Shown: piece after piece, positions 54,501 to 61,832 of the stretch
Layout of the letters: each line of letters starts with the position of its first letter
How positions within the stretch are numbered: the stretch's first letter is position 1
DNA from: Shewanella cutis
Lineage (GTDB): Bacteria; Pseudomonadota; Gammaproteobacteria; Enterobacterales; Shewanellaceae
Assembly: GCF_022410515.1 (NCBI RefSeq)
Contig: NZ_JACSDI010000003.1
Coordinates: 248,001-312,000, forward strand
Reading direction: 5' to 3'
DNA length: 64,000 bases
Notes under the pieces: generated by a model
What the model saw: the letters and a program-made list of their open reading frames with translations, nothing else
What the model was told of the DNA's origin: nothing
The model's database searches: none
Made by a program: the position numbers and the translations under genes

Positions 54501-55132
54501 AATATGAGCTTGATCGCTATTTGCGTGGTCGTTCAGCTGAGTCGATAAAAGAGCAGCCATTACTGCGTAGCGAAAATCAGCAGTACATTCATTACCAAAA
54601 AGGTTCTGTGGTGATGATGGCCATTAAGGATGTGCTAGGGGAGGCCAAGTTAAATGCAAACCTCAAAGCCTTTTTGACACGCTATAAATTTCGTAATGAT
54701 CCTTTCCCCATCACGTTAGATTTAGTGAGTTATCTAAAGCAGGGGACGGATGAGGTTCAGTCGCGTTTTATCGATGAATCTTTCAATGACATCACGCTCT
54801 ATGATTTGCGCCTTACCAACGCAGTAGCAAAAACATTACCAGATGGTAAAACGCAGCTTGAGTTAACGATTTATGCAAGCAGAAAGGTAGCTACAGGTAA
54901 AGGTGAAGAAGCCGAGCAGCCTTTGGATATGTCTATAGACATAGGCGCCTTTAGTGCCGACCCTGATAAGCTTAAAGATGAAAAGCAAATTTTGTTGCTC
55001 GAAAAACATCACTTAGTGAGCGGTGAAAATAAACTCACCATTACCTTAGCTGAAAAGCCCAGTTATGTGGGTGTCGATCCCTTTGTGAAGTTGATTGACC
55101 GCGATGCGAGGGACAATATCTTTAAGCTGTAA
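51575..55132 (+). CDS. ABC permease / M1-family peptidase fusion protein
   Basis: 1185 residues. The first ~590 residues hold twelve or more membrane helices in two ABC-2-like halves, with short loops containing SSKVDKIPDLVPL between them. The rest is an extracytoplasmic region with an M1 gluzincin peptidase domain. H927-E-V-A-H931 is the zinc-binding motif, and SESLSQY supplies the third ligand at Glu951. The spacing is X19 rather than the usual X18. No clear GAMEN exopeptidase motif is present in the segment before (FAQSFANTVPYSE), so aminopeptidase activity is doubtful. The ATPase gene lies directly upstream. Possible role: export coupled to processing of a peptide. Confidence 0.9.
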   Translation: MLLSMLRFEWRYYLRQPSFYVVSFLLFLMSFLSVASNNIQIGSGGEVMKNSPFSISQTLLIMGLISMFAVVNFVGSTAIRNHQHLMEELVYSKPLSPFAYQFGRFLGSFMVVLAVFAFVPIGLMLGSFMPWVDASRFGPFALSHYLIPYLQLSVPSLLLISCLFYAMASRFRSLMALYLTAVAMLVLYTLTGEMASQPQYRTIAALLDPFALRTFAEVTRYWTISEKNHQLLELSGLVLQNRALWLAIAGVLLAMSGIFSQPTLTKKRDKKSSKVDKIPDLVPLTALAMATLPNGRLQFWTRVKFEVRQVLFTAPFVVLGALTIFNLVGPMFDDFGWYGTSNWPLTQDMVDNIAGATGLLMVIVLIYYSAEIVWRERSSGMGDIVDSVPVSNLSFWASKLVAVLIVMTLLYLLAMGTTIVFQLIKGQSNLEISQYLIRLGFYYLLPLLMTSVLAFFLQVLSPNKYAGMGLFVAYYLTTFVMANWGFGHSLYNFGQSPSVSYSDMNGYGWGLLSHSLYMIYWGAFSVLLFVLGYGLYHRGPQQSLKTRLGLLGYQLGHNGKVIIAAALVIFVGSGSYLFYQTKVVNHYLTQDETTDLQADYEKTFKQYQGMPILVTTRVNANVDIFPEQRKIAAKVMFEWQNKSDKPIEKMLVQFPEHTQAETVKINIPNTHLGEFDRRYRNAWLTFSTPVQPGQLVVGNIELVRESVGMAESGFDLSVVENGTFINNLELLPLFGYQDGYELMDRHERQKRGLAEKDRANKLEDSRFYQQNFFGVDGDFIQFEATISTSADQIALAPGYLQKQWQQDGRQYFHYLMDSPMVNFYAIISGRYQVEKVEHHGVAVEVYYHVDHPWNVARMVESVKDSIDYYTAAFGPYQHKQMRIMEFPGYRSFAQSFANTVPYSERIGFITDLRNEDNIDPVYYVTAHEVAHQWWGHQVGAADVQGSAVISESLSQYSALMVLEHKYGDKMIRKFLKYELDRYLRGRSAESIKEQPLLRSENQQYIHYQKGSVVMMAIKDVLGEAKLNANLKAFLTRYKFRNDPFPITLDLVSYLKQGTDEVQSRFIDESFNDITLYDLRLTNAVAKTLPDGKTQLELTIYASRKVATGKGEEAEQPLDMSIDIGAFSADPDKLKDEKQILLLEKHHLVSGENKLTITLAEKPSYVGVDPFVKLIDRDARDNIFKL

Positions 55133-55141
55133 CACAACCCT

Positions 55142-55173
55142 AAAAACTGACGCCAGAGTGCGTCAGTTTTTTT
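55142..55173 (+). terminator. rho-independent terminator of the ABC/peptidase operon
   Basis: AAAAACTGACGC (55142-55153), loop, GCGTCAGTTTTTTT. It begins 9 bp after the stop codon. Confidence 0.9.
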
Positions 55174-55584
55174 ATTAACAGTCCGCCAGTTTTTTATTAA
55201 ACCTGTAGCATCAATTTGTGTCGGTATGATTGAACATCTTCCGATGCCACCGTTAGTTTTTCCCGTTGTTGAATTTGGTAAAAGTGCGCAAACTGTTCTA
55301 TTTTTCGTATAGACAGACAGTTTGGCTCAGTGTTTTTGAAGCGTTAAAAGACCTGAATTTCGTTCAATCGAGCCATAGTTCTGAGCTTTTTCAGCTTTGC
55401 ACTAATAACAATAAATTATTCGCATCATCAAATGAGTGGCTTAAGCCATTATCTTGCCAAGTTGGCGACAGTTGGACTCATTCTGAGATACAGGAGATTA
55501 GGTTACTCCATGATTGCCAACAATCTAACAGATTACAGCGAGCCAGGCCTTTATGCCGAGGTTTGTATAACGAGGAGAACGATC
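55174..55584. other. intergenic region upstream of a small unknown gene
   Basis: About 410 bp. The reading frame beginning at 55432 overlaps the true gene frame but lacks a ribosome-binding site there. No RNA or repeat was recognised. Confidence 0.4.
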
Positions 55585-55890
55585 ATGTCTATGGTGAGTG
55601 CGAAAGAATTTGCTCATTGGTTAATGAAACGCTTCGAAGGTGTGGAAAAGGGCGTCAGTCTAACGCGAGAAGATATTAATCAGCTGACTGGGCGTCAAAA
55701 TTTCTCATTAGTATTTGTCCATGATATTCACTACGAGTTGATGCGTTTTGGTATGGCATTTGTGACGGACACAGGGCGCGATACTTACTATCTGGTACGA
55801 GTGTGTGATAAACCTTGGCGCCGCCAACTGGAGCAGGATTGCGAAACGGATCTGTTTTCTAACGTAGTGTCGATTAATCTTCTGCGTTAA
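55585..55890 (+). CDS. small protein of unknown function
   Basis: About 101 residues from the ATG at 55585, which is preceded by GAGGAG at an ideal distance; the longer frame from 55432 is not needed. It begins MSMVSAKEFAHWLMKRFEGVEKGVSLTREDINQL, mostly helical, and ends in beta-rich segments (GRDTYYLVRVCDKPWRRQLEQD). It has no signal peptide or membrane helix. I do not recognise the family. It stands alone between the ABC/peptidase operon and the phosphomutase. Confidence 0.7.
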   Translation: MSMVSAKEFAHWLMKRFEGVEKGVSLTREDINQLTGRQNFSLVFVHDIHYELMRFGMAFVTDTGRDTYYLVRVCDKPWRRQLEQDCETDLFSNVVSINLLR

Positions 55891-56112
55891 CACTGTTTAC
55901 CTGTGGCCTGTTTCGATACATTTTAGCTTGAGGTGGCAAGCTATTTCGACGAGCCACGGCTTGCTGTTACCCAAGAATTAACAGAGTTAACTAATCGATA
56001 GTTTGGGTTATTTCATCGCTTTTAAGTTGCAACATTCGCCTTCTTTACACTCAAATACACTGTGAGAAGTGCAAATGTGCTTGTTCTTCCGCATGGATTT
56101 TTCTAAGGTAAT

Positions 56113-56127
56113 TGAAAATGATTTTCA
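56113..56127. promoter_or_regulatory. Fur-box-like palindrome next to the phosphomutase start
   Basis: TGAAAAT-G-ATTTTCA is a perfect 7-1-7 palindrome. It matches the Fur 7-1-7 consensus TGATAATNATTATCA at 12 of the 14 specified positions. It stands 12 bp upstream of the phosphomutase ATG, before the GAGG ribosome-binding site. Iron control is an inference. Confidence 0.45.
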
Positions 56128-56139
56128 CTGAGGCAACCT

Positions 56140-57861
56140 ATGAATACTCATCTGCAATTACAAATTCAGCATTGGCTTAAAAATGATCCCGATCCCCGCA
56201 CTCAGGCGCAACTGCAAGCCTTAATCGACGCCGGAAATGACGCCGAACTCGCAGCGCGTTTTGCGGGGCGTTTAGAGTTTGGAACCGCAGGGTTACGCGG
56301 TGTGGTGGGCGCAGGTCCTATGGGCATGAATCGGCTGGTGATCCGCCAAACATCGGCTGGACTTGGCGCCTATCTACTGGACCAGATCCATGATGCGGCC
56401 GAACGTGGCGTTGTGATTGGTTACGATGGCCGCCATGATTCATACACTTTTGCCCATGATACCGCCAGCGTACTCACCGCCATGGGGATTAAGGTGCGCT
56501 TAACCGCAAAAGTCGCACCAACGCCGCTGGTGGCCTTTGGGGTGAAACATTTTAATGCCGCCGCCGGCATTGTGGTGACTGCCAGCCATAATCCGCCACA
56601 ATACAATGGTTATAAAGTATATTGGGAAAATGGCGCGCAGATTATTCCGCCCCATGACTCAGGCATTGCTGCCAAGATTGAGCTGGCAGCGACTCAAGCT
56701 ATTCCGTTTATGGAACAGGCCGACGCCATCAAGCAGGGCAAACTGATTTGGCTTAATGATGATTATTATGAAACCTACCGCCGCGGCGTAATGCATGCCA
56801 AGGTGCTGCAAAATCATACCGCGCCTGAAAAAGTCAGCCTTGCCTATACCGCCATGCACGGCGTTGGCGCGGATATGGCTGAAACCGTGCTTAAGGATGC
56901 CGGTTTTACCCAAGTCTACTCGGTGGCGGCGCAGCGCGAGCCAGATGGTGATTTCCCTACGGTGAATTTTCCCAATCCGGAAGAAAAGGGCGCGATGGAC
57001 TTAGTCATCGCCGAAGCGAAAAAGCATGGTGCTATGCTCGCCTGCGCCAATGACCCCGATGCCGATAGATTTGCCGTTGCTGTGCGCAAGGATGATGGCG
57101 AGTATCAAATGTTGACGGGGGATCAAGTGGGCGTACTCTTTGGCCATTATCTCCTGAGTCATGCAAGTGCAGATCAACGTCTCGTTGGTACAACCATTGT
57201 GTCCTCCAGTCTGTTATCTAAAATCGCTAAAGGCTTTGGCGTTGAAAGCTATACCACGCTCACTGGTTTTAAATGGCTGATGAATGTGGGGATTGAACTG
57301 AGTCAGCCTGATAATCAATTCCTGTTTGCTTACGAAGAAGCTCTAGGTTACACCGTCGGTAGCATGGTGTGGGATAAGGACGGCCTGTCTGCTCTCGTTG
57401 CCTTCGCCCAATTAACGGCAGAGCTTGCTGCCAAAGGACAAACCATTTGGGATAGGCTTGAGCAGATTTACCGCGAGCAGGGTTTCCATCTCAATGCCCA
57501 AGTCAGCATTGCCTTAAAACCCGACACGCCTAATATCGGCGCGTATCTGCGTGAGCATCCGCCGCTGACGATTGGTGAGCATGCCGTGGTGTCAACCGAT
57601 GATCTCAAGGCATTAGAGCGCCGTTTTGCCGATGGCAAGGTCGAGAAAATCAATCTGCCCGCCAGTGATGTATTAACCTATCGTTTAGCCAATGGCGCGC
57701 GGGTGATAGTACGGCCATCGGGCACTGAGCCCAAAATCAAGTGTTACTACGAGGTTGTAGAACCTATGACGGCGCAAGATACCTTAGCCAGCGCTCAAGC
57801 GCGGGCAATTCAGGCGATGGAGACATTTATCTCGGCCCATCAGGCGAGTTTGCCTAAGTAA
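56140..57861 (+). CDS. phosphohexomutase-family enzyme (PGM2/phosphopentomutase-like)
   Basis: 573 residues of the alpha-D-phosphohexomutase superfamily. The phosphoserine loop is TASHNPPQYNGYK (Ser149), the metal loop is NDPDADRFAVA, the sugar-binding loop reads YEEALGY and the phosphate site RPSGTEPKIKCYYE. The YEEALGY loop is closer to PGM2/phosphopentomutase-type enzymes than to PgmA, whose loop is GEESxG. The enzyme interconverts phosphosugars by phosphate shuttling. The precise sugar (glucose, mannose or ribose phosphate) cannot be fixed here. It is monocistronic, ends at a terminator, and has a Fur-like palindrome upstream. Confidence 0.92.
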   Translation: MNTHLQLQIQHWLKNDPDPRTQAQLQALIDAGNDAELAARFAGRLEFGTAGLRGVVGAGPMGMNRLVIRQTSAGLGAYLLDQIHDAAERGVVIGYDGRHDSYTFAHDTASVLTAMGIKVRLTAKVAPTPLVAFGVKHFNAAAGIVVTASHNPPQYNGYKVYWENGAQIIPPHDSGIAAKIELAATQAIPFMEQADAIKQGKLIWLNDDYYETYRRGVMHAKVLQNHTAPEKVSLAYTAMHGVGADMAETVLKDAGFTQVYSVAAQREPDGDFPTVNFPNPEEKGAMDLVIAEAKKHGAMLACANDPDADRFAVAVRKDDGEYQMLTGDQVGVLFGHYLLSHASADQRLVGTTIVSSSLLSKIAKGFGVESYTTLTGFKWLMNVGIELSQPDNQFLFAYEEALGYTVGSMVWDKDGLSALVAFAQLTAELAAKGQTIWDRLEQIYREQGFHLNAQVSIALKPDTPNIGAYLREHPPLTIGEHAVVSTDDLKALERRFADGKVEKINLPASDVLTYRLANGARVIVRPSGTEPKIKCYYEVVEPMTAQDTLASAQARAIQAMETFISAHQASLPK

Positions 57862-57899
57862 CTCTATTCCCCTTCGTTAAATAAATTCACTTTTACTCA

Positions 57900-57931
57900 A
57901 AGGCTACTGACATGATGTTGTCAGTAGCCTT
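57900..57931 (+). terminator. rho-independent terminator of the phosphomutase gene
   Basis: AAGGCTACTGACA, loop TGATGT, TGTCAGTAGCCTT followed by GTTTTA. Confidence 0.87.
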
Positions 57932-58015
57932 GTTTTATTCTTGTTGTCGTCCGCTGGTGATACACATTTATAAAATGATGAATCATTGGCATTTTTCAAC
58001 AAGGAGAAAGTGAAA

Positions 58016-58399
58016 ATGTTATCAATTGCACCGTTAGTTTGGGGAGAAATTCCTGTCAATGATATGGATCGTGCTATTGCTTTTTATCAGCAACATTTTG
58101 GGGTTGAATTTAAGCGTGACGATATGGAAGACATGCAATACGCCACGATTGAAACAGAGGATGAAGGCGCACCAAGCATTGGCCTAGTCAAGTGCAGCAT
58201 GAGTAAACCGTCGATGGATGGTAGCACGGTATATCTGCATTTCAGCGCACAATTGCAACCTCTAGTGGATAAACTCGTGGCCGCCAATGTAACTATGCTA
58301 TTGCCTGTGACGCCTATCAAGGATGGCAGTTGTGGTTATATCGCGCTGTTTGTGGATATCGAAGGCAATAAGGTCGGCCTCTGGTCGCAAAATCAGTAA
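58016..58399 (+). CDS. VOC family protein (glyoxalase-like)
   Basis: About 127 residues from the ATG at 58016, preceded by AAGGAG; the frame opens at 57986 without a better site. LVWGEIPVNDMDRAIAFYQQHFGVEF is the first beta-alpha-beta unit and the C-terminal GYIALFVDIEGNKVGLWSQ contains the terminal strand. It resembles bacterial VOC proteins of unknown substrate. The stop codon (58397-58399) is the first three bases of the inverted end of the MITE-like element that follows. Confidence 0.87.
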   Translation: MLSIAPLVWGEIPVNDMDRAIAFYQQHFGVEFKRDDMEDMQYATIETEDEGAPSIGLVKCSMSKPSMDGSTVYLHFSAQLQPLVDKLVAANVTMLLPVTPIKDGSCGYIALFVDIEGNKVGLWSQNQ

Positions 58400-58637
58400 T
58401 TAACCTGAACTCTGGGTAACGAGTGTCGAAAAATCTAAATTTAGCAAACTAAATCAATGCTATAACTGATTATTTCGAAAAGGAAAAAATCTATTTTCTG
58501 ACTGAATGCGCAGATTTTTGCGCATATCAAGGCGCTCTGTCGTACGCCATAGCGAGCTATGGCTAGACAAGCAACGCAGAGAGGCGCGAAAAGATGCCTA
58601 TTCAGCGGCTCTGCTTATCCAGAGCTCTGGTTAATTA
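58397..58637. repeat. MITE-like element B
   Basis: 241 bp whose ends form a 23-base inverted repeat with three mismatches: TAATTAACCTGAACTCTGGG at the left (58397-58419), and the complementary CCAGAGCTCTGGTTAATTA near the right end (58615-58637). It contains CCATAG-CGAG-CTATGG (58547-58562) and TGCGCA repeats. The left end supplies the VOC stop codon. Confidence 0.68.
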
Positions 58638-58647
58638 ATATCCTAAC

Positions 58648-58674
58648 GAGTCGTGCCTTGGGCACGGCTCTTTG
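58648..58674 (+). terminator. terminator-like hairpin past the MITE-like element B
   Basis: GAGTCGTGCC, loop TTGG, GGCACGGCTC followed by TTTG. It lies 250 bp past the VOC stop, just beyond element B. It may be the original terminator of the VOC gene, displaced by insertion. Confidence 0.55.
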
Positions 58675-58711
58675 TACTGACTTTATTACGCCGCTTTTTA
58701 CCTCAAGTGGA

Positions 58712-58979
58712 TTATACCAATCGTATTAAATATCTGTTCATTCAGCGGGAGTTAAACGGGCTTTAGACAAGGCGAAGGCTTGAAGGCATAGTGGCGCTCT
58801 GTCGAAAGCCTTAAACGCAGTATAAAGCCCGTTCAACCCCGCCCTTCGGGAGCCTCACAGGCATCTCACTCCCGTGTTACATTGACTTAAAAGGGAATAC
58901 CATTTCTTCGTCAATGCGCCTTGGATTGAGATGCCTGTGAGGCTCTGAACTGATTACATATTTAATGTGATTGGTATAA
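58712..58979. repeat. MITE-like element C
   Basis: 268 bp with inverted ends TTATACCAATCGTATTAAAT and the complement of the right end, differing at three positions of about 22. Nested inside are AACGGGCTTTA / TAAAGCCCGTT (58755-58833) and an exact 19-bp pair GAGCCTCACAGGCATCTCA (58850-58868) / its complement (58927-58945). It shares the 12-mer GGCGCTCTGTCG with element B. No coding sequence is inside. Confidence 0.82.
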
Positions 58980-59074
58980 GGTCTGTTTTGCGGATAAAGC
59001 GCGACGGGCAATAACGTCTTACTATCGATCTAAAACAAGCAATAGCAAATTTCAGTGATGAAGGTGAAAGGATA

Positions 59075-59524
59075 ATGGAACAGGTTTTTATGACGGCTCA
59101 ACCTATGCTAGGGCTGAGTGTGCGCACCAATAATAGCGCTGAAATGGCGGCTGAGGGCGGTAAGATTGCAGTGCTTTGGCAGGCATTCTTTGAGTCATCT
59201 CAACTCACGACGATGCTCGATTCTCCCATGTATGGGGTTTACTACGACTATGAATCCGATATGACGGGAGACTATTCGGTTTTAGTGGGGAAAAGCGTTG
59301 AGTCTGTCAGCGAGACCGGCCCTTTTACGGCATTACAGCTACGTGAGGGGAATTACCTTAAGTTTAGTGCCGAGGGGGAAATGCCCCACTGTGTGGTTGA
59401 TCTTTGGGGACAGATTTGGCGCTACTTTAGTGCCCCTGATTGTCCGCACCAGCGTGGTTATCAAACGGACTTTGAAGTGTATCGAAGTGCCGATAAGGTC
59501 GAGATTTATATCGGGATCGTGTAG
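59075..59524 (+). CDS. GyrI-like / AraC effector-binding domain protein
   Basis: 149 residues. It has the effector-binding fold of AraC/Rob-type regulators without a DNA-binding domain: MLGLSVRTNNSAEMAAEGGKIAVLWQAFF, the central YGVYYDYESDMTGDYSVLVG and the C-terminal TDFEVYRSADKVEIYIGI. Such stand-alone proteins bind small hydrophobic molecules, and GyrI (SbmC) is a member. The WYL regulator lies just downstream in the same direction. Confidence 0.83.
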   Translation: MEQVFMTAQPMLGLSVRTNNSAEMAAEGGKIAVLWQAFFESSQLTTMLDSPMYGVYYDYESDMTGDYSVLVGKSVESVSETGPFTALQLREGNYLKFSAEGEMPHCVVDLWGQIWRYFSAPDCPHQRGYQTDFEVYRSADKVEIYIGIV

Positions 59525-59631
59525 GCCGAATCCATAACACTGTGCTTATACACTATCGCTTGGGCTAGCCCACTTTAGCGGGTAAGATCCCAACATTGCC
59601 GCAAAGCCAATTTAAGGTGTGATTACTGTCC

Positions 59632-60309
59632 ATGCGCCGTGCCGACCGCCTATTCCAAATAGTGCAAATTCTTAAACATCGAAGGCTAACGACCGCCCAA
59701 GAGCTGGCAGATCGTTTAGAAGTCTCGACCCGCACCGTGTACCGCGATGTGCAGGATTTATGTTTGAGCGGCATTCCCATTGAAGGGGAGGCGGGCGTGG
59801 GATATCTCTTGCGCCACGAAGTGAATGTGCCGCCGCTGATGTTTAACGAGGCCGAATTAGAAGCGATTCAAGTCGGTATGCGTATGGTGCAAACATGGGG
59901 TGGCAAAGAGCTTGGGAGTGCGGCTCGCCAGGCGATGATAAAAGTAGAAGCCGTACTACCTAAGCGTTTGCAAGCCTATCAATCGTTAATGTTTTCACCG
60001 GATTTTTATTTAGATTCCAATGAGTTTCAGTTTCTTGACCCACTGCGTCATGCATCTCAGCGTCGCGAGTACGTCAAGCTTTTCTATCAAGATGCCAATA
60101 AAGCACTGACTGAGCGCGAAGTACGGCCGCTGGCGATCTATTTCTGGCGTGGTACTTGGACCTTACTCACATGGTGTGAGCTACGGAGCGATTTTCGTAA
60201 TTTTCGGGTTGATCGTATCACCGGACTATTAAGGCTTAACCGCCATTTTGAACCGACGCCGGGGCAAGAGTTAGAAGATTATATTTGTCTGATGGAAAAT
60301 CAGTCTTAA
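59632..60309 (+). CDS. YafY-family WYL transcriptional regulator
   Basis: 225 residues. An N-terminal HTH_11 domain (RRADRLFQIVQILKHRRLTTAQELADRLEVSTRTVYRDVQDLCLSG pattern, about 1-55) is followed by a WYL domain, with VRPLAIYFWRGTWTLLTWCELRSDFRNFRVDRITGLL. WYL proteins bind nucleotide or other ligands and regulate DNA. It follows the GyrI-like gene by 107 bp. The target genes are unknown. Confidence 0.88.
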   Translation: MRRADRLFQIVQILKHRRLTTAQELADRLEVSTRTVYRDVQDLCLSGIPIEGEAGVGYLLRHEVNVPPLMFNEAELEAIQVGMRMVQTWGGKELGSAARQAMIKVEAVLPKRLQAYQSLMFSPDFYLDSNEFQFLDPLRHASQRREYVKLFYQDANKALTEREVRPLAIYFWRGTWTLLTWCELRSDFRNFRVDRITGLLRLNRHFEPTPGQELEDYICLMENQS

Positions 60310-60758
60310 TCATTTACGCTCATTGTTACCTGATATTTGTTCTATGTTATTGATATCTTATTTAATCATATCGTTGGATTTACATTAGCCAATAAAATAC
60401 TTTGCCACTGGTGGGGTCTTTATTGGCATGGCAGTCACTAAAAATGATTAAGCATGATAGTGACTCACTTATCTAATTATTTTACCAACAGTATCTTGAT
60501 GTTACATTATAAGTTAATCGGTTAGAGGTATTATTTTATTACGTTATAGAATGTAAATTCTCATTACTGCTTAGCAGAAATGATGACCACTATAGGACTG
60601 AAGTAATAAATATATGAGCCTAAGTTTGAAAAATTATCAATAAGTTATAGACTAACTCCATCGAAATAACATCGTCAGAATCATATTGATATTAATATGT
60701 CCTTAAGGGCATATTGATGCTCAATGTATGGCATAAATTATTGAGTCAGGAGTAAGGA
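60310..60758. other. intergenic region upstream of the RND pump
   Basis: About 450 AT-rich bases with no gene. It contains the 40-bp hairpin described separately and should hold the RND operon promoter. Confidence 0.45.
60388..60427. promoter_or_regulatory. 40-bp symmetric site upstream of the RND pump
   Basis: GCCAATAAA (60388-60396) and TTTATTGGC (60419-60427) are exactly complementary, and the centre holds CCACTGGTGG, itself a palindrome. It lies 80 bp after the WYL gene. It may be a terminator or an operator. Confidence 0.45.
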
Positions 60759-61832
60759 ATGAAGTGTCTTCAAGGTTTTCAGCGAGTCCTATTTTTGGGA
60801 TGCGTTATGACAGTGTTGAGTGGATGTGGCGATGAACAAAGTACTCCGCCGGTTGCTGCGGATATCTCCAGACCAGCCTTAATTCTGACGCTTCAGCCTC
60901 AAGGTGTTTCACAAACCCACTTTACAGGCGTAGTTCGTTCAGCCGAGCGCGCTGAGTTGGCTTTTAAGCAATCTGGTAAGTTGGCGACTATGGTCGCTCA
61001 GGAAGGGAATAAAGTTGAACGTGGTCAAGTATTAGCCACTCTAGACGATGCAGAGCTAAAAACCGCATTGGATTCTGCCAAGGTGGAATACAAACAAGCG
61101 CAAACCGATTTTGACCGTGGCAATAAGATTTTCTCAACCAGCCAAGCGATTTCTCGTAGTGATTTGGAGCAGCTAAAAGTGAAACGCGATCTGGCGGCGA
61201 ATAAGGTTTCTAAGGCACAACAGGATGTGGATAATGCGATAATCAAAGCGCCATTTGACGGCATAATCGCCCAAAAGTTGGTGAATAACTTTGCCACAGT
61301 GCAGCCCAATCAACCTATTTATGTGGTGCATAATCCTCGCGATTTAGAGGTGATGATCAATGTTCCCGGTAAGTTATTTTTAGAGCCAACGAGTGGTCAA
61401 CATGCTATCGCTGAAATTGAGGGATTAGCAGATCAACGTTTCAATCTGACTTACCGTTACTATGCCGCTGATGCTGATCCTATTTCGCAAACTTACCAAG
61501 TTGTGTTGGGGTTTGATGACCCCTCGTCGGCGCCTTTGCTGCCGGGAATGACGGCTAAAGTATATCCGTTGATGGATGCGTCAGCCGCGGCCAAATCTAT
61601 TATGGTGCCGATTGATGCAGTAGTGCCATCGAATACTGGCTCGCAGTTTGTTTGGTTGGTTGGACAAGACAGCACTGTTAGCCAACAGCAAATCAAAGTA
61701 GGTAATCTTCTCGGTAGTCAAATACAAGTGACAGAAGGCCTCAGCGCTGGCGATAAGATTGTGGTTGCAGGCGTTCATGCGTTAACCCAGGGGATGAAGG
61801 TACATCCAATGAATGCTGAGGAGTCGAATTAA
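60759..61832 (+). CDS. RND efflux periplasmic adaptor (HlyD-like lipoprotein)
   Basis: 357 residues. A lipoprotein signal peptide ends in L-S-G-C (Cys at about 22). The lipoyl half-motif (ELAFKQSGKLATMVAQEGNKVERGQVLATLDDAEL) is followed by a helical hairpin (about 105-160), then the beta-barrel and C-terminal domains (AKVYPLMDASAAAK, LSAGDKIVVAGVHAL). This is the layout of membrane fusion proteins of RND efflux pumps. The stop overlaps the ATG of the RND gene by one base, so they are co-translated. Confidence 0.92.
   Translation: MKCLQGFQRVLFLGCVMTVLSGCGDEQSTPPVAADISRPALILTLQPQGVSQTHFTGVVRSAERAELAFKQSGKLATMVAQEGNKVERGQVLATLDDAELKTALDSAKVEYKQAQTDFDRGNKIFSTSQAISRSDLEQLKVKRDLAANKVSKAQQDVDNAIIKAPFDGIIAQKLVNNFATVQPNQPIYVVHNPRDLEVMINVPGKLFLEPTSGQHAIAEIEGLADQRFNLTYRYYAADADPISQTYQVVLGFDDPSSAPLLPGMTAKVYPLMDASAAAKSIMVPIDAVVPSNTGSQFVWLVGQDSTVSQQQIKVGNLLGSQIQVTEGLSAGDKIVVAGVHALTQGMKVHPMNAEESN

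Noticed and set aside
55432..55584. Upstream extension of the small gene at 55585
   Set aside because: The extra 51 residues have no ribosome-binding site, while GAGGAG stands correctly before the ATG at 55585.
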